A DNA stretch of 64,000 nucleotides, taken from positions 81,633-145,632 of the forward strand of contig NZ_KV823578.1 of the NCBI RefSeq assembly GCF_001815985.1, read 5' to 3'. Positions 23,669-32,177 of this stretch are shown in pieces; the first letter of the stretch is position 1; each line of letters opens with the position of its first letter. The translations under genes were made by a program, and so were the position numbers. The notes under the pieces are model-generated. The model saw only the letters and a program-made list of their open reading frames with translations, had not been told where the DNA came from and made no database searches. This DNA is from Corynebacterium sp. HMSC27B11. GTDB lineage: Bacteria; Actinomycetota; Actinomycetes; Mycobacteriales; Mycobacteriaceae.

Positions 23669-25027
23669 TTACGCGCCCAGCAGGGACTGGCCACAGACGC
23701 GAACCACGTTGCCGGTCACGGCGTTGGAAGCCGGTGCCGCGAAGTAGGCGATGGTCTCTGCAACGTCAATGGTCTGGCCGCCCTGCTGGAGGGAGTTCAT
23801 GCGACGGCCGGCCTCGCGGGTCGCGAACGGGATGGCGGCGGTCATCTGGGTTTCGATGAAGCCCGGTGCCACGGCGTTGACGGTGATGTTCTTGTCCGCC
23901 AGCTTCTCGCTGAAGGTGTTGACCAGGCCGATGACGGAGGCCTTGGTGGTGCCGTAGTTGGTCTGGCCACGGTTACCGGCGATGCCCGCGATGGAGGACA
24001 CGCCGATGACGCGGCCGTTGTCGTTGAGGCCACCGTTGGCGATCAGGCCCTCGGTGATGCGGACCGGGGCGATGAGGTTCACGGCCATGACGGCGTTCCA
24101 GCGTGCGTCGTCCATGTTGGCGAGCAGCTTGTCGCGGGTGATACCGGCGTTGTGGACGATGATGTCGATGCCCTGGCCGAAGCGAGCCTCGGCGTGCTCC
24201 TTGAGCTTGTCGGCAGCGTCCGGGGCGGTGACGTCCAGCGGCAGGGAGGTGCCCTTGACGCGGTTGGCGGTCTCAGCCAGGCCGTCGCCGGCCTGCGGGA
24301 CGTCCACGCAGATGACCTTCGCGCCGTCGCGGGCCAGGACCTCGGCGATCGTGGCGCCGATGCCGCGGGCAGCACCGGTGACGACGGCGACCTTGCCCTC
24401 GGAAGGCTGATCCCAGTTAGCCGGTGCGGTGGCTGCGGTGTCGTCGACGCGGATGACCTGGGCGTCGACGTAGGCGGACTTGCCGGAGAGCAGGAAGCGC
24501 AGGGTGGACTCCAGGCCGGTGAAGTCGCCGGAGAGCTTCGGGCTGACGTAGACCAGCTGGGCGGTCGCGCCGCGGCGCAGCTCCTTGGCGACGGAGCGGC
24601 TGAAGCCCTCGAGGCCGCGCTGGGCGATGGCCTCGTCGGTGGACTCGGCCAGCTCCGGGGTGGTGCCGAGCACGACGATGCGGCCGTTCGGGGCGAGCTT
24701 GCGCATCACCGGGTTGAAGAAGTCGAAGAGCTGGTGGAGCTCCTCTGGCTTGGTGATGCCGGTCGCGTCGAAGACGAAGGCGGCGTACTTGCTGTCACCG
24801 GAGTCGCGGGTCAGGTCGTAGTCCGCATCCAGCAGGGAGGTGACCGGGTCGATCAGGCGGCCCTGGCCGCCGACGAGCACGAGGCCCGGCAGTGCTGGCT
24901 CGCCGGCCTTGTAGCGGCGCAGCTTCTCAGGCTTCGGCAGGCCGACCTTGTCAGCCAGGAAGTTGCCGAACGGGGACTCGATGAACTCGCCGTAACGGTC
25001 GGAGTGCTGGGAGGAAGTCTTAGACAC
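23669..25027 (-). CDS. fabG4: 3-oxoacyl-thioester reductase FabG4 (high-molecular-weight FabG)
   Basis: This is a 452-residue NADH-type ketoacyl reductase. The N-terminal 205 residues are the flavodoxin-like domain special to FabG4. The C-terminal SDR domain has [25 protein letters not shown] and the Ser-Tyr-Lys catalytic set in [21 protein letters not shown]. It acts with HtdX and FadA2 on acyl-CoA substrates. The ATG has the ribosome site GGAG. It is the first gene of the minus-strand unit. Confidence 0.93.
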   Translation of the reverse strand: MSKTSSQHSDRYGEFIESPFGNFLADKVGLPKPEKLRRYKAGEPALPGLVLVGGQGRLIDPVTSLLDADYDLTRDSGDSKYAAFVFDATGITKPEELHQLFDFFNPVMRKLAPNGRIVVLGTTPELAESTDEAIAQRGLEGFSRSVAKELRRGATAQLVYVSPKLSGDFTGLESTLRFLLSGKSAYVDAQVIRVDDTAATAPANWDQPSEGKVAVVTGAARGIGATIAEVLARDGAKVICVDVPQAGDGLAETANRVKGTSLPLDVTAPDAADKLKEHAEARFGQGIDIIVHNAGITRDKLLANMDDARWNAVMAVNLIAPVRITEGLIANGGLNDNGRVIGVSSIAGIAGNRGQTNYGTTKASVIGLVNTFSEKLADKNITVNAVAPGFIETQMTAAIPFATREAGRRMNSLQQGGQTIDVAETIAYFAAPASNAVTGNVVRVCGQSLLGA

Positions 25028-25315
25028 TTATTCTCCTTCGGGTTGTCGCTTTCCGGTCTTCACGTCACGTTAACTTGCTGCGCGCTGGGTGCGCCCTTCT
25101 GACGAGGCGCGGGCTAGCGGGCACAGCGCGCTGACCGGAGAAGATTTTTAAGAACGTGACTTCAACTCTACGGTGTCGGGGGTCACACTGAGGGTGAAAT
25201 CTAGTGAAATTATTTTTATATTTTCGTTTTCTAACCCAGGCCCCAGCACGTCTCTATAGTCGGTTGGGAGACGCACAACTTTGGTGCACATTCTAGAGAC
25301 GGAGTGAAAACCATC
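25028..25315. promoter_or_regulatory. Divergent control region of fabG4-htdX and fadA2
   Basis: This 288-bp region is the longest gap in the window. CGTCTC (25249-25254) and GAGACG (25268-25273) form an inverted repeat that straddles the -10-like TATAGT at 25255-25260, and GAGACG recurs at 25296-25301. Farther left GTCACGTT (25064-25071) and AACGTGAC (25153-25160) form a second, distant inverted repeat. An AT-rich tract lies at 25200-25232. The regulator is unknown. Confidence 0.45.
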
Positions 25316-26632
25316 ATGACGAACGGTAACCAGAAGAAGGTCGCCATCCTCGGCGGCAACCGCATTCCTTTCGCCCGCTCCAACAAGGAGTACGCGGACG
25401 CATCTAACCAGGACATGCTCACCGCGGCTATCGAGGGCCTCGTCGCCCGCTACGGCCTCCAGGACGAAGAGCTCGGCCTGGTCACCGGTGGTGCGGTTCT
25501 GAAGCACTCCCGCGACTTCAACATGGTTCGCGAGGTTGTACTGGGCTCCTCCCTGGCCAACAGCACCCCGGCCATGGACATGCAGATGGCCTGTGGAACC
25601 GGCCTGGCCGCCATCGTCGCCGTCGGCGACGCCATCCGTGCGGGCCGCATCGAGTCCGGCATCGGCTCCGGCGTGGACACCACCTCCGATGCCCCGCTGG
25701 CGGTAGGCGACCAGCTGCGCAAGACCCTCATCAAGCTGACCCAGGCCAAGACCACCCAGCAGCGCCTGAAGCTGGTCGGCTCCATCCGCCCGGCCCAGCT
25801 GGCACCGGATCAGCCGAGCAACGGCGAGCCGCGCACCGGCCTGTCCATGGGTGACCACGCTGCGATCACCGCCCGCGAGATGAACATCACCCGCGAGGAG
25901 CAGGACGAGTTCGCCGCGACCTCCCACCAGAACCTGGCCAAGGCTTATGACGAGGGCTTCTTCGAGGACCTCATCACCCCGTACCTCGGCGTGCAGCGCG
26001 ACACCAACCTGCGCCCGGACTCCACCCCGGAGAAGCTGGCCAAGCTCAAGCCGGTCTTCGGCAAGCGCGACGCGGCACAGCACGGCACCACCGCCACCAT
26101 GACCGCCGGTAACTCCACCCCGCTGACCGACGGCGCGTCCGCCGTCCTGCTCTCCTCCGAGGAGTGGGCCAAGGAGCGCAACCTCCCGGTCCGCGCCTAC
26201 CTGGTGGACTCCGAGGTCGCGTCCGTGGACTTCCTGCACGGCCACGATGGCAAGACTCCGGACGGCCTGCTGATGAGCCCGACCTACGCCGTCCCGCGCA
26301 TGCTGGAGCGTAATGGCCTGACCCTCCAGGACTTCGACTTCTACGAGATCCACGAGGCCTTCGCCTCCCAGACCCTGGCCACCCTGAAGGCTTGGGAGTC
26401 CGAGGAGTACTGTCGCGAGCGCTTGGGCCTGGACAAGCCGCTGGGTGCGATCGACCGCTCCAAGCTCAACGTCAAGGGCTCCTCGCTGGCCGCTGGCCAC
26501 CCATTCGCCGCAACCGGTGGCCGCATCATCGCCACCACCGCGAAGCTGCTCGAGGAAAACGGCGGCGGCCGCGCACTGGTCTCCATCTGTGCAGCAGGTG
26601 GCCAGGGCATCGTCGCCATCGTCGAGCGCTAA
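25316..26632 (+). CDS. fadA2: Acetyl-CoA acyltransferase (thiolase)
   Basis: This 438-residue thiolase has the nucleophilic Cys in MQMACGTGLAAI near residue 92, the His in YEIHEAFASQTL and the final Cys in SICAAGGQG. GSSLAAGHPFAATGGR is the usual C-terminal loop. It cleaves or condenses 3-ketoacyl-CoA and completes the cycle with HtdX and FabG4. The ATG at 25316 follows GGAG by 11 nt; a GTG 12 nt earlier is possible but lies on the ribosome site. It is divergent from fabG4. Confidence 0.92.
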   Translation: MTNGNQKKVAILGGNRIPFARSNKEYADASNQDMLTAAIEGLVARYGLQDEELGLVTGGAVLKHSRDFNMVREVVLGSSLANSTPAMDMQMACGTGLAAIVAVGDAIRAGRIESGIGSGVDTTSDAPLAVGDQLRKTLIKLTQAKTTQQRLKLVGSIRPAQLAPDQPSNGEPRTGLSMGDHAAITAREMNITREEQDEFAATSHQNLAKAYDEGFFEDLITPYLGVQRDTNLRPDSTPEKLAKLKPVFGKRDAAQHGTTATMTAGNSTPLTDGASAVLLSSEEWAKERNLPVRAYLVDSEVASVDFLHGHDGKTPDGLLMSPTYAVPRMLERNGLTLQDFDFYEIHEAFASQTLATLKAWESEEYCRERLGLDKPLGAIDRSKLNVKGSSLAAGHPFAATGGRIIATTAKLLEENGGGRALVSICAAGGQGIVAIVER

Positions 26633-26657
26633 GCCAGCTGCGCCGATAGCGAAAGAG

Positions 26658-26703
26658 AAGGCGCCCCGGGGCGAGGGTTCTCCTCGCCCGCGGGGCGCCT
26701 TTG
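26658..26703 (+). terminator. fadA2 terminator
   Basis: A long GC stem (AAGGCGCCCCGGGGCGAGG and a nearly perfect complement) with a 5-nt loop ends in TTT. Confidence 0.85.
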
Positions 26704-26736
26704 GCGTGCTCAGACTATGAGCGATAACAGGTGCTT

Positions 26737-27230
26737 CTACTGGAACACGCGACCCAGGTCGGTCTTGTACACGACCGGGTTGTAGTCCTTCCACGTCGTG
26801 GCCACCCAGTAGAGGTTCTCATCGACCGGGTGGGGGAACATGAACGCGCCGTAGAGGTCGCCGATCTGAGCGCGAGAGACCAGCGTCCTCGGCGCGCTCC
26901 ACGGCCCCTCCGGAGAGGCGGCCTTCCGAATCACCACGCCCTGCGGCGCCTCGTAGAGTGCGAGCCAGGCATCCTGTTCCGGGTGGTACATCACCGACAG
27001 CTCGAAGACCTTAAATCCTCCACGCCGTCGATCTTCAGCGAACGGGGGAGGAACTCGTCCGAACGGTCCCCGTTGGCCGGTCGGGTGATGTGAATGCCGT
27101 TGGACGGATCGCGGTCGTCTGACTCGAAGATCGCATTTGAATGCCAGCCGTCCGTGCCGGAGCCACAGCTGAAGGAATCCCCCTGGTCCCACGGCGGGCG
27201 AAAGGGGAAGGGCTGCGATGCCCGGAGAGA
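26737..27230 (-). pseudogene. DUF4185-family protein remnant (internal deletion, frameshift)
   Basis: Two pieces of one family lie in different frames. The 5' piece reads PPWDQGDSFSCGSGTDGWHS and goes on to FLPRSLKIDGVED near 27030. The 3' piece reads FKVFELSVMYHPEQDAWLAL and continues to a stop at 26737. Intact DUF4185 proteins have well over 100 residues between these blocks, so the middle is deleted at about 27020-27030 and the frame is lost. The N-terminus with its expected signal peptide is also missing. Family recognition is from memory of the conserved blocks. Confidence 0.72.
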
Positions 27231-27289
27231 ACAGTCATGGTGTTAATTCAATCACAACGGGGATCTTCAAGTGATGTAGCTTTAGGAGC

Positions 27290-27628
27290 ATGAATCTTTT
27301 TCGGAAACGCGCCACCGTTGCGCTGGCCGCAGCTCTCGCTCTCTCGGCAGGTGTCGGCGGCGGGGCAGCGCCGGCAAAGGCTGAGGAAGCCCAGCCACTC
27401 CCAGACATCGAACGCCCCACTGCGGGTTCGGGCGGATCGTTGATGCTCAACCCGAAGAACTGCAAGAAGCTCAAGGCCCAATCGGACGAGATTGCTGGCC
27501 AGTGGCAGCAGGCAGTGACCGACGGTGATTTTTATACGGCAAATCAGCTGCGCGTGGACTACACCAACGTGACTGTCTCGTGGGCACAGTGCCTGCAGTC
27601 GGCTAATCGTCTGCTGCTGAGCTCTTAG
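27290..27628 (+). CDS. Small secreted protein of unknown function, 112 aa
   Basis: It has a clear signal peptide: FRKR, then a helix rich in Ala and Leu, with likely cleavage after PAKA near residue 31. The mature part is about 80 residues with two Cys (one in NPKNCKKL, one in WAQCLQ) that could form a disulfide, and a helix-rich centre. I do not recognise a domain. It ends 10 nt before coaE, so the two may be co-transcribed. A TAGCTT box 7 nt before the ATG may give a leaderless start. Confidence 0.75.
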   Translation: MNLFRKRATVALAAALALSAGVGGGAAPAKAEEAQPLPDIERPTAGSGGSLMLNPKNCKKLKAQSDEIAGQWQQAVTDGDFYTANQLRVDYTNVTVSWAQCLQSANRLLLSS

Positions 27629-27638
27629 GATTGACGCA

Positions 27639-28247
27639 ATGTTTCTCATCGGACTCACCGGTGGCATCGGATCCGGGAAAACGACCGTCGCCAGTCGGCT
27701 GAAGACCCTCGGTGCCCGGATTGTCGACGCCGATAAGATCGCCCGCGAGATCGTCGAACCCGGCGAACCAGCCCTCGCGGAGCTGGCTGAGGCCTTTGAC
27801 GGGGTACTCAACGCGGACGGCACCCTCAACCGTGCCGAGCTCGCCCGGCAGGCCTTCGCCACCCCGGAGGCCACCGAGAAGCTGAACTCCATCACCCACC
27901 CCCGCATCCGGGAACGCACCCTCGAGCGCTTCGCCCAGGCCCGCACTGAGGCCGTGCCGGTGCTCGTCTACGACATGCCGCTGCTCATCGAAAACGGCGA
28001 GTATAAGAAGATGGACCACGTGCTCGTCGTCGACGCGGCGGACGAGATCCGCATCGACCGTCTGGTCAACTCCCGTGGCCTGGACGAGGACGACGCCCGC
28101 CGCCGCATCGCGGCACAGATCAGCCGCGAGGAGCGCCTCGCTGCGGCGGACTCCGTGGTGGATAACTCCGGCACCCGGGATCAGCTCCTCCAGCAGGTCG
28201 ACACCTTCTGGGAGCAGGTCGTCGCGCCACAGCTCGGCGAGAAATAA
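27639..28247 (+). CDS. coaE: Dephospho-CoA kinase
   Basis: This 202-residue enzyme catalyses the last step of coenzyme A synthesis. P-loop GGIGSGKTT is at residues 8-16, with the substrate motif DADKIAREIVEPGEPA and the lid region DEDDARRRIAAQIS. The length is that of the E. coli enzyme, without the C-terminal UPF0157-like (GrpB) domain that mycobacterial CoaE carries. It stands before uvrB, near the coaE-uvrB order of mycobacteria. Confidence 0.94.
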   Translation: MFLIGLTGGIGSGKTTVASRLKTLGARIVDADKIAREIVEPGEPALAELAEAFDGVLNADGTLNRAELARQAFATPEATEKLNSITHPRIRERTLERFAQARTEAVPVLVYDMPLLIENGEYKKMDHVLVVDAADEIRIDRLVNSRGLDEDDARRRIAAQISREERLAAADSVVDNSGTRDQLLQQVDTFWEQVVAPQLGEK

Positions 28248-28372
28248 TCCAGCGGCTCGGCCGGCAGTAACCCCCGGGCGCGTACCGCGACCCTGCCCCA
28301 GCCATCGCAGTGCCTGCCAGCCGGCCGCCCAGCCACACCTCAGCCCGGTGGCTGCCCACCGTGCGGGCTGCC

Positions 28373-28378
28373 TAGGAT
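28373..28378 (+). promoter_or_regulatory. -10 box, probable leaderless promoter of uvrB
   Basis: TAGGAT lies 6 nt before the ATG at 28385. No SOS (LexA) box was recognised nearby. Confidence 0.45.
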
Positions 28379-28384
28379 AGACAC

Positions 28385-30517
28385 ATGGCTTTTGCAGCAG
28401 AGCGTCCCGAGCTGTCCTACTCCGAATTCCGCCCCGTGGGGGAGGTCGAGCGCAGCGATGCCGAATTCGAGGTCATCAGCGAGTACGAACCCGCGGGCGA
28501 CCAGCCAGCCGCCATCGCGGAACTCGACGAGCGGCTGAACCGCGGCGAACGCGACGTCGTCCTCATGGGCGCGACCGGTACGGGTAAGTCGGCGACCGCA
28601 GCCTGGCTGATCGAGCAACAGCAGCGCCCCACCCTGGTCATGGCGCCGAACAAGACCCTCGCCGCGCAGCTGGCCAACGAGCTGCGCTCCCTGCTGCCGA
28701 ATAATGCGGTGGAGTACTTCGTGTCCTACTACGACTACTACCAACCCGAGGCCTATATCGCGCAGACCGATACCTATATCGAGAAGGACTCCTCGATCAA
28801 CGACGACGTCGAGCGCCTGCGCCACTCCGCGACCTCCGCGCTGCTGTCCCGCCGTGACGTGGTCGTCGTCAGCTCCGTATCTTGCATCTACGGCCTGGGC
28901 ACCCCGCAGTCCTACCTGGACCGCTCCGTCGTCCTGCGGGTGGACGAGGAGGTCGACCGCGACCAGTTCCTCCGCCTGCTCGTCGACATCCAGTACGACC
29001 GCAATGACGTCTCCTTCACCCGCGGTGCCTTCCGCGTGAAGGGCGACACGGTGGACATCATCCCGGCCTACGAGGAGCTCGCCGTCCGCGTCGAGTTCTT
29101 CGGGGACGACGTCGACGCGCTCTACTACATCCACCCGCTGACCGGCGACGTGATCCGCGAAGTGGATGAACTGCGCATCTTCCCGGCCACCCACTACGTC
29201 GCTGGGCCGGAGCGGATGGAAAAGGCGATGCAGGCCATCCGGGAGGAGCTGGCGGAGCGCCTGGAGGACCTGGAGAACCGCGGCAAGCTGCTGGAGGCGC
29301 AGCGGCTGCGGATGCGCACGGAATACGACCTCGAAATGATCCAGCAGGTGGGCTTCACTAGCGGCATCGAGAACTACTCCCGGCACATCGACGGCCGACC
29401 CGCCGGCAGTGCCCCGGCGACGCTGATCGACTACTTCCCGGAGGACTTCCTCACGATCATCGACGAGTCCCACGTGACGGTGCCGCAAATCGGCGGCATG
29501 TTCGAGGGCGACATGTCCCGCAAGCGCAACCTGGTCGAGCACGGATTCCGCCTGCCCAGCGCGCTGGACAACCGGCCGCTGACCTGGGAAGAATTCGACG
29601 ACCGCAAGGGCCAGTGCGTGTACATGTCCGCCACCCCGGGGGATTACGAGATCGCCGCGGCCCAGGGCGAGTTCGTGGAGCAGGTGATTCGCCCAACCGG
29701 CCTGGTGGACCCGAAGGTGGAGGTGCGCCCCACAGAGGGGCAGATCGATGACCTCATCGAGGAGATCCGCAAGCGCACGGACAAGGACGAGCGCGTGCTC
29801 GTCACCACCCTCACCAAGCGCATGGCCGAGGACCTCACCGACTACCTGCTGGAACACGGCGTGCGGGTGCGCTACATGCACTCGGATATCGATACCCTCA
29901 AGCGCGTGGAGCTGCTGCGGCAGCTACGCCTCGGGGAGTTCGACGTGCTGGTGGGCATCAACCTGCTGCGCGAGGGCCTCGACCTGCCGGAGGTCTCCCT
30001 GGTCGCGATCCTGGATGCGGATAAGGAAGGCTTCCTGCGCTCCACCCGCTCACTGATCCAGACGATCGGCCGTGCCGCTCGAAACGTCTCTGGTGAGGTC
30101 ATCATGTACGCCGATAACGTCACCGAGTCGATGAGCAACGCGATCGACGAGACAGAGCGGCGCCGGGCGAAGCAGATCGCCTATAACGAGGAACACGGCA
30201 TCGACCCCCAGCCACTGCGCAAGAAGATCGCCGACATCCTGGACCAGGTCGAGGAATTCTCCGAAGGCTACGGCGAGCCGGGCAGCGAGGTCGCTGGGTC
30301 CACATCGACCGGCGTGGAAGGGGACATGGCCACCTTCGGCAGAGCGGAAGACCGTGGCGACATGGCCCGCCCACAGCTGGAAAAGCTCATCGAAGACCTC
30401 ACCGCGCAGATGAAGGAAGCCGCACGAGAGCTGAAATTCGAGCTGGCCGGCCGGCTGCGTGATGAAATTGCGGACCTGAATAAGGAACTTCGGGGCATGA
30501 AGGAAGCTGGCCTATAG
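28385..30517 (+). CDS. uvrB: Excinuclease ABC subunit B
   Basis: This 710-residue helicase-like damage-verification subunit has Walker [14 protein letters not shown], the beta-hairpin start [15 protein letters not shown]-type [14 protein letters not shown] and motif VI region [11 protein letters not shown]-terminal UVR domain (residues 665-705) contacts UvrA or UvrC. It acts with UvrA, also in this window, in nucleotide excision repair. An upstream extension of about 30 residues precedes the canonical [14 protein letters not shown] start, as in mycobacteria. Confidence 0.96.
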   Translation: MAFAAERPELSYSEFRPVGEVERSDAEFEVISEYEPAGDQPAAIAELDERLNRGERDVVLMGATGTGKSATAAWLIEQQQRPTLVMAPNKTLAAQLANELRSLLPNNAVEYFVSYYDYYQPEAYIAQTDTYIEKDSSINDDVERLRHSATSALLSRRDVVVVSSVSCIYGLGTPQSYLDRSVVLRVDEEVDRDQFLRLLVDIQYDRNDVSFTRGAFRVKGDTVDIIPAYEELAVRVEFFGDDVDALYYIHPLTGDVIREVDELRIFPATHYVAGPERMEKAMQAIREELAERLEDLENRGKLLEAQRLRMRTEYDLEMIQQVGFTSGIENYSRHIDGRPAGSAPATLIDYFPEDFLTIIDESHVTVPQIGGMFEGDMSRKRNLVEHGFRLPSALDNRPLTWEEFDDRKGQCVYMSATPGDYEIAAAQGEFVEQVIRPTGLVDPKVEVRPTEGQIDDLIEEIRKRTDKDERVLVTTLTKRMAEDLTDYLLEHGVRVRYMHSDIDTLKRVELLRQLRLGEFDVLVGINLLREGLDLPEVSLVAILDADKEGFLRSTRSLIQTIGRAARNVSGEVIMYADNVTESMSNAIDETERRRAKQIAYNEEHGIDPQPLRKKIADILDQVEEFSEGYGEPGSEVAGSTSTGVEGDMATFGRAEDRGDMARPQLEKLIEDLTAQMKEAARELKFELAGRLRDEIADLNKELRGMKEAGL

Positions 30518-30518
30518 A

Positions 30519-30962
30519 ATGAAGAGCATGTTCTCAAAGATCGTCGTTGGCACTGATGGCTCCAAATCCTCCCACCTCGCCGTCCGGCGTGCGGCGGGAA
30601 TCGCAGCGGCTTTTAGCTCGGAGCTGGTGCTCGCGTCGGCGTACTTCGCCAAGGAGGCTGACGCCCAGGCCTCGCGCCGGGATGAGTCTTCGCCGGTCGT
30701 GGGGGACGGGCACGCTGAGGAGGTGCTGGGCTCCGCGATGGAGGTCGCCCGCGAGGAGGGGGCCGAGAAGGTGCGCGCTGTACTGCGGGAGGGCGCCCCG
30801 GTGGACGCGCTCATGGCCGTTGTGACCGAGGAGAAAGCCGACCTGCTCGTGGTGGGTAACCGGGGGATTAACTCCCTGACTGGTCGCCTGCTGGGTTCCG
30901 TGCCGGCCGATGTGGCACGCCAATCCGACTGCGACGTGATGATCGTCCACACCGTCGGCTAG
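30519..30962 (+). CDS. Universal stress protein (UspA family)
   Basis: This 147-residue single-domain Usp begins IVVGTDGSKSSHLAVRRA. The ATP-binding loop G-2x-G-9x-G(S/T) appears in VVGNRGINSLTGRLLGSVPA. It is cytoplasmic. It begins 1 nt after the uvrB stop, so it is probably co-transcribed; M. tuberculosis also has a Usp gene (Rv1636) between uvrB and uvrA. A second ATG 9 nt downstream is an alternative start. Confidence 0.9.
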   Translation: MKSMFSKIVVGTDGSKSSHLAVRRAAGIAAAFSSELVLASAYFAKEADAQASRRDESSPVVGDGHAEEVLGSAMEVAREEGAEKVRAVLREGAPVDALMAVVTEEKADLLVVGNRGINSLTGRLLGSVPADVARQSDCDVMIVHTVG

Positions 30963-31050
30963 GCGCGCAACCGGATCCTTAGACGCGCCGTGCCAGCGCT
31001 CGCATCGGACTCGCCGCCAGCGCGCGGACGCTAGGGGCAAGGTAGCGAAG

Positions 31051-31078
31051 AACCCCGCGGAAAATTTTCCGCGGGGTT
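31051..31078. terminator. Perfect 28-bp palindrome, bidirectional terminator
   Basis: AACCCCGCGGAAAA is followed directly by its reverse complement, between convergent genes. The hairpin has an A/T core and TT at the end of each strand. Confidence 0.7.
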
Positions 31079-31102
31079 CAGGCTTGCGCAGAGGCTGCCG
31101 AC

Positions 31103-32038
31103 TTAGCGGGGCAGGAACTGCTGGATCGCCATCCAGATGCTGCCCAGGATCGAGATGGTGCCCAGGATGATGCTGATGATCATGCCGATGTCGCCACTGG
31201 ACCCAGAGGTGCCGCCTGGGTTGGTGATGCCAGAAGGGAATTGGCCCGGAGCGTTGTCCTTAACTCCCGTGACATCCCTTCGGTCACCGGCAGCATTATA
31301 AAGCCAGGTGTTGTAGGTCTTGTTCGGGGTGTTGGACTCATTCGCGAGGGCCTTCGCTGGTGCAACGCCCGAGAGCCCCGCGATGACGGTGTCGACAGAG
31401 CCCTGACCGTTCTTACGACCACTGACTCGACCAAATCCGTAGTATGTGTTTTCCGGATTAATGAGCGTGTGCAGGTGGCCGCTCTGAGCATTCGCCTCGC
31501 CCTTGCTTGCATTGAGTGCTCGAAGTTCTCCATGGCCCCAGTACTTGACGATCGCGTCAGAGAGAGTGACACCGGTCCCGGTCATGAGGATTTCGCCGTT
31601 AGAACGACGACCGTTTCGCGTGGCGTCCCAGATGTTCCCGCCGTTGGGGCGAGTGTGTGCGGGCTCGAAACGGTGGACCTGTTCGGAAGCGCGCTGAATA
31701 GCCATCCACGTGAGGTCGCTATCAATCGAGACGTTGCTGATGTAGTCAGTCTTGCTCCAACCCTTGGCCCGCACAACATCGCGAAGCTTCGTTCCAGTGG
31801 ATCCGTTGACGCTGAGGTAAGGGTTCAGGTCCCACATCTCCTCGCGGAGCTGACGGACGGCTCGGAGACCCTCCGTGCGTGCGAGGCTTGGGTTGAACTG
31901 GGCCTGGAGCGCCGAGAACTGGCTCTGGCTTACACCGAGTTCCACCCCGGTGGTTGGGTCCGGAGCCGCGTTGGCGATGGCGGTGGGGAAGGCGAGGGAG
32001 AGGACCGTGGCGGTGGCGACGGCGAGCTTGCGCTTCAT
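31103..32038 (-). CDS. Secreted CAP (SCP)-domain protein with C-terminal membrane anchor
   Basis: This protein of about 311 residues has a signal peptide ending near AIANA. The CAP-domain signature is in residues 120-225: EPAHTRPNGGNIWDATRNG, then ALNASKGEANAQSGHLHTL and NTYYGFGRVSG. After a Gly/Ser-rich linker, residues 285-311 form a hydrophobic helix (IGMIISIILGTISILGSIW) that should tether it to the membrane. CAP proteins are cell-wall or host-interaction proteins in other organisms; the role here is unknown. The second ATG (32038) is preferred because AAGGA lies 6 nt before it. Confidence 0.75.
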   Translation of the reverse strand: MKRKLAVATATVLSLAFPTAIANAAPDPTTGVELGVSQSQFSALQAQFNPSLARTEGLRAVRQLREEMWDLNPYLSVNGSTGTKLRDVVRAKGWSKTDYISNVSIDSDLTWMAIQRASEQVHRFEPAHTRPNGGNIWDATRNGRRSNGEILMTGTGVTLSDAIVKYWGHGELRALNASKGEANAQSGHLHTLINPENTYYGFGRVSGRKNGQGSVDTVIAGLSGVAPAKALANESNTPNKTYNTWLYNAAGDRRDVTGVKDNAPGQFPSGITNPGGTSGSSGDIGMIISIILGTISILGSIWMAIQQFLPR

Positions 32039-32177
32039 GCTCATTCCTTAAAGTGCTGGCTCCGGTGAGAGGAGCGGGTGAGTGGATTGAATGAGATTAT
32101 AGCCAGCTAAGAGCTTTTTAAGAATTTGTTGATCACTTGGTCATGCCGCCGCGCTAAAAAGAACCTGACCTGCGCGC

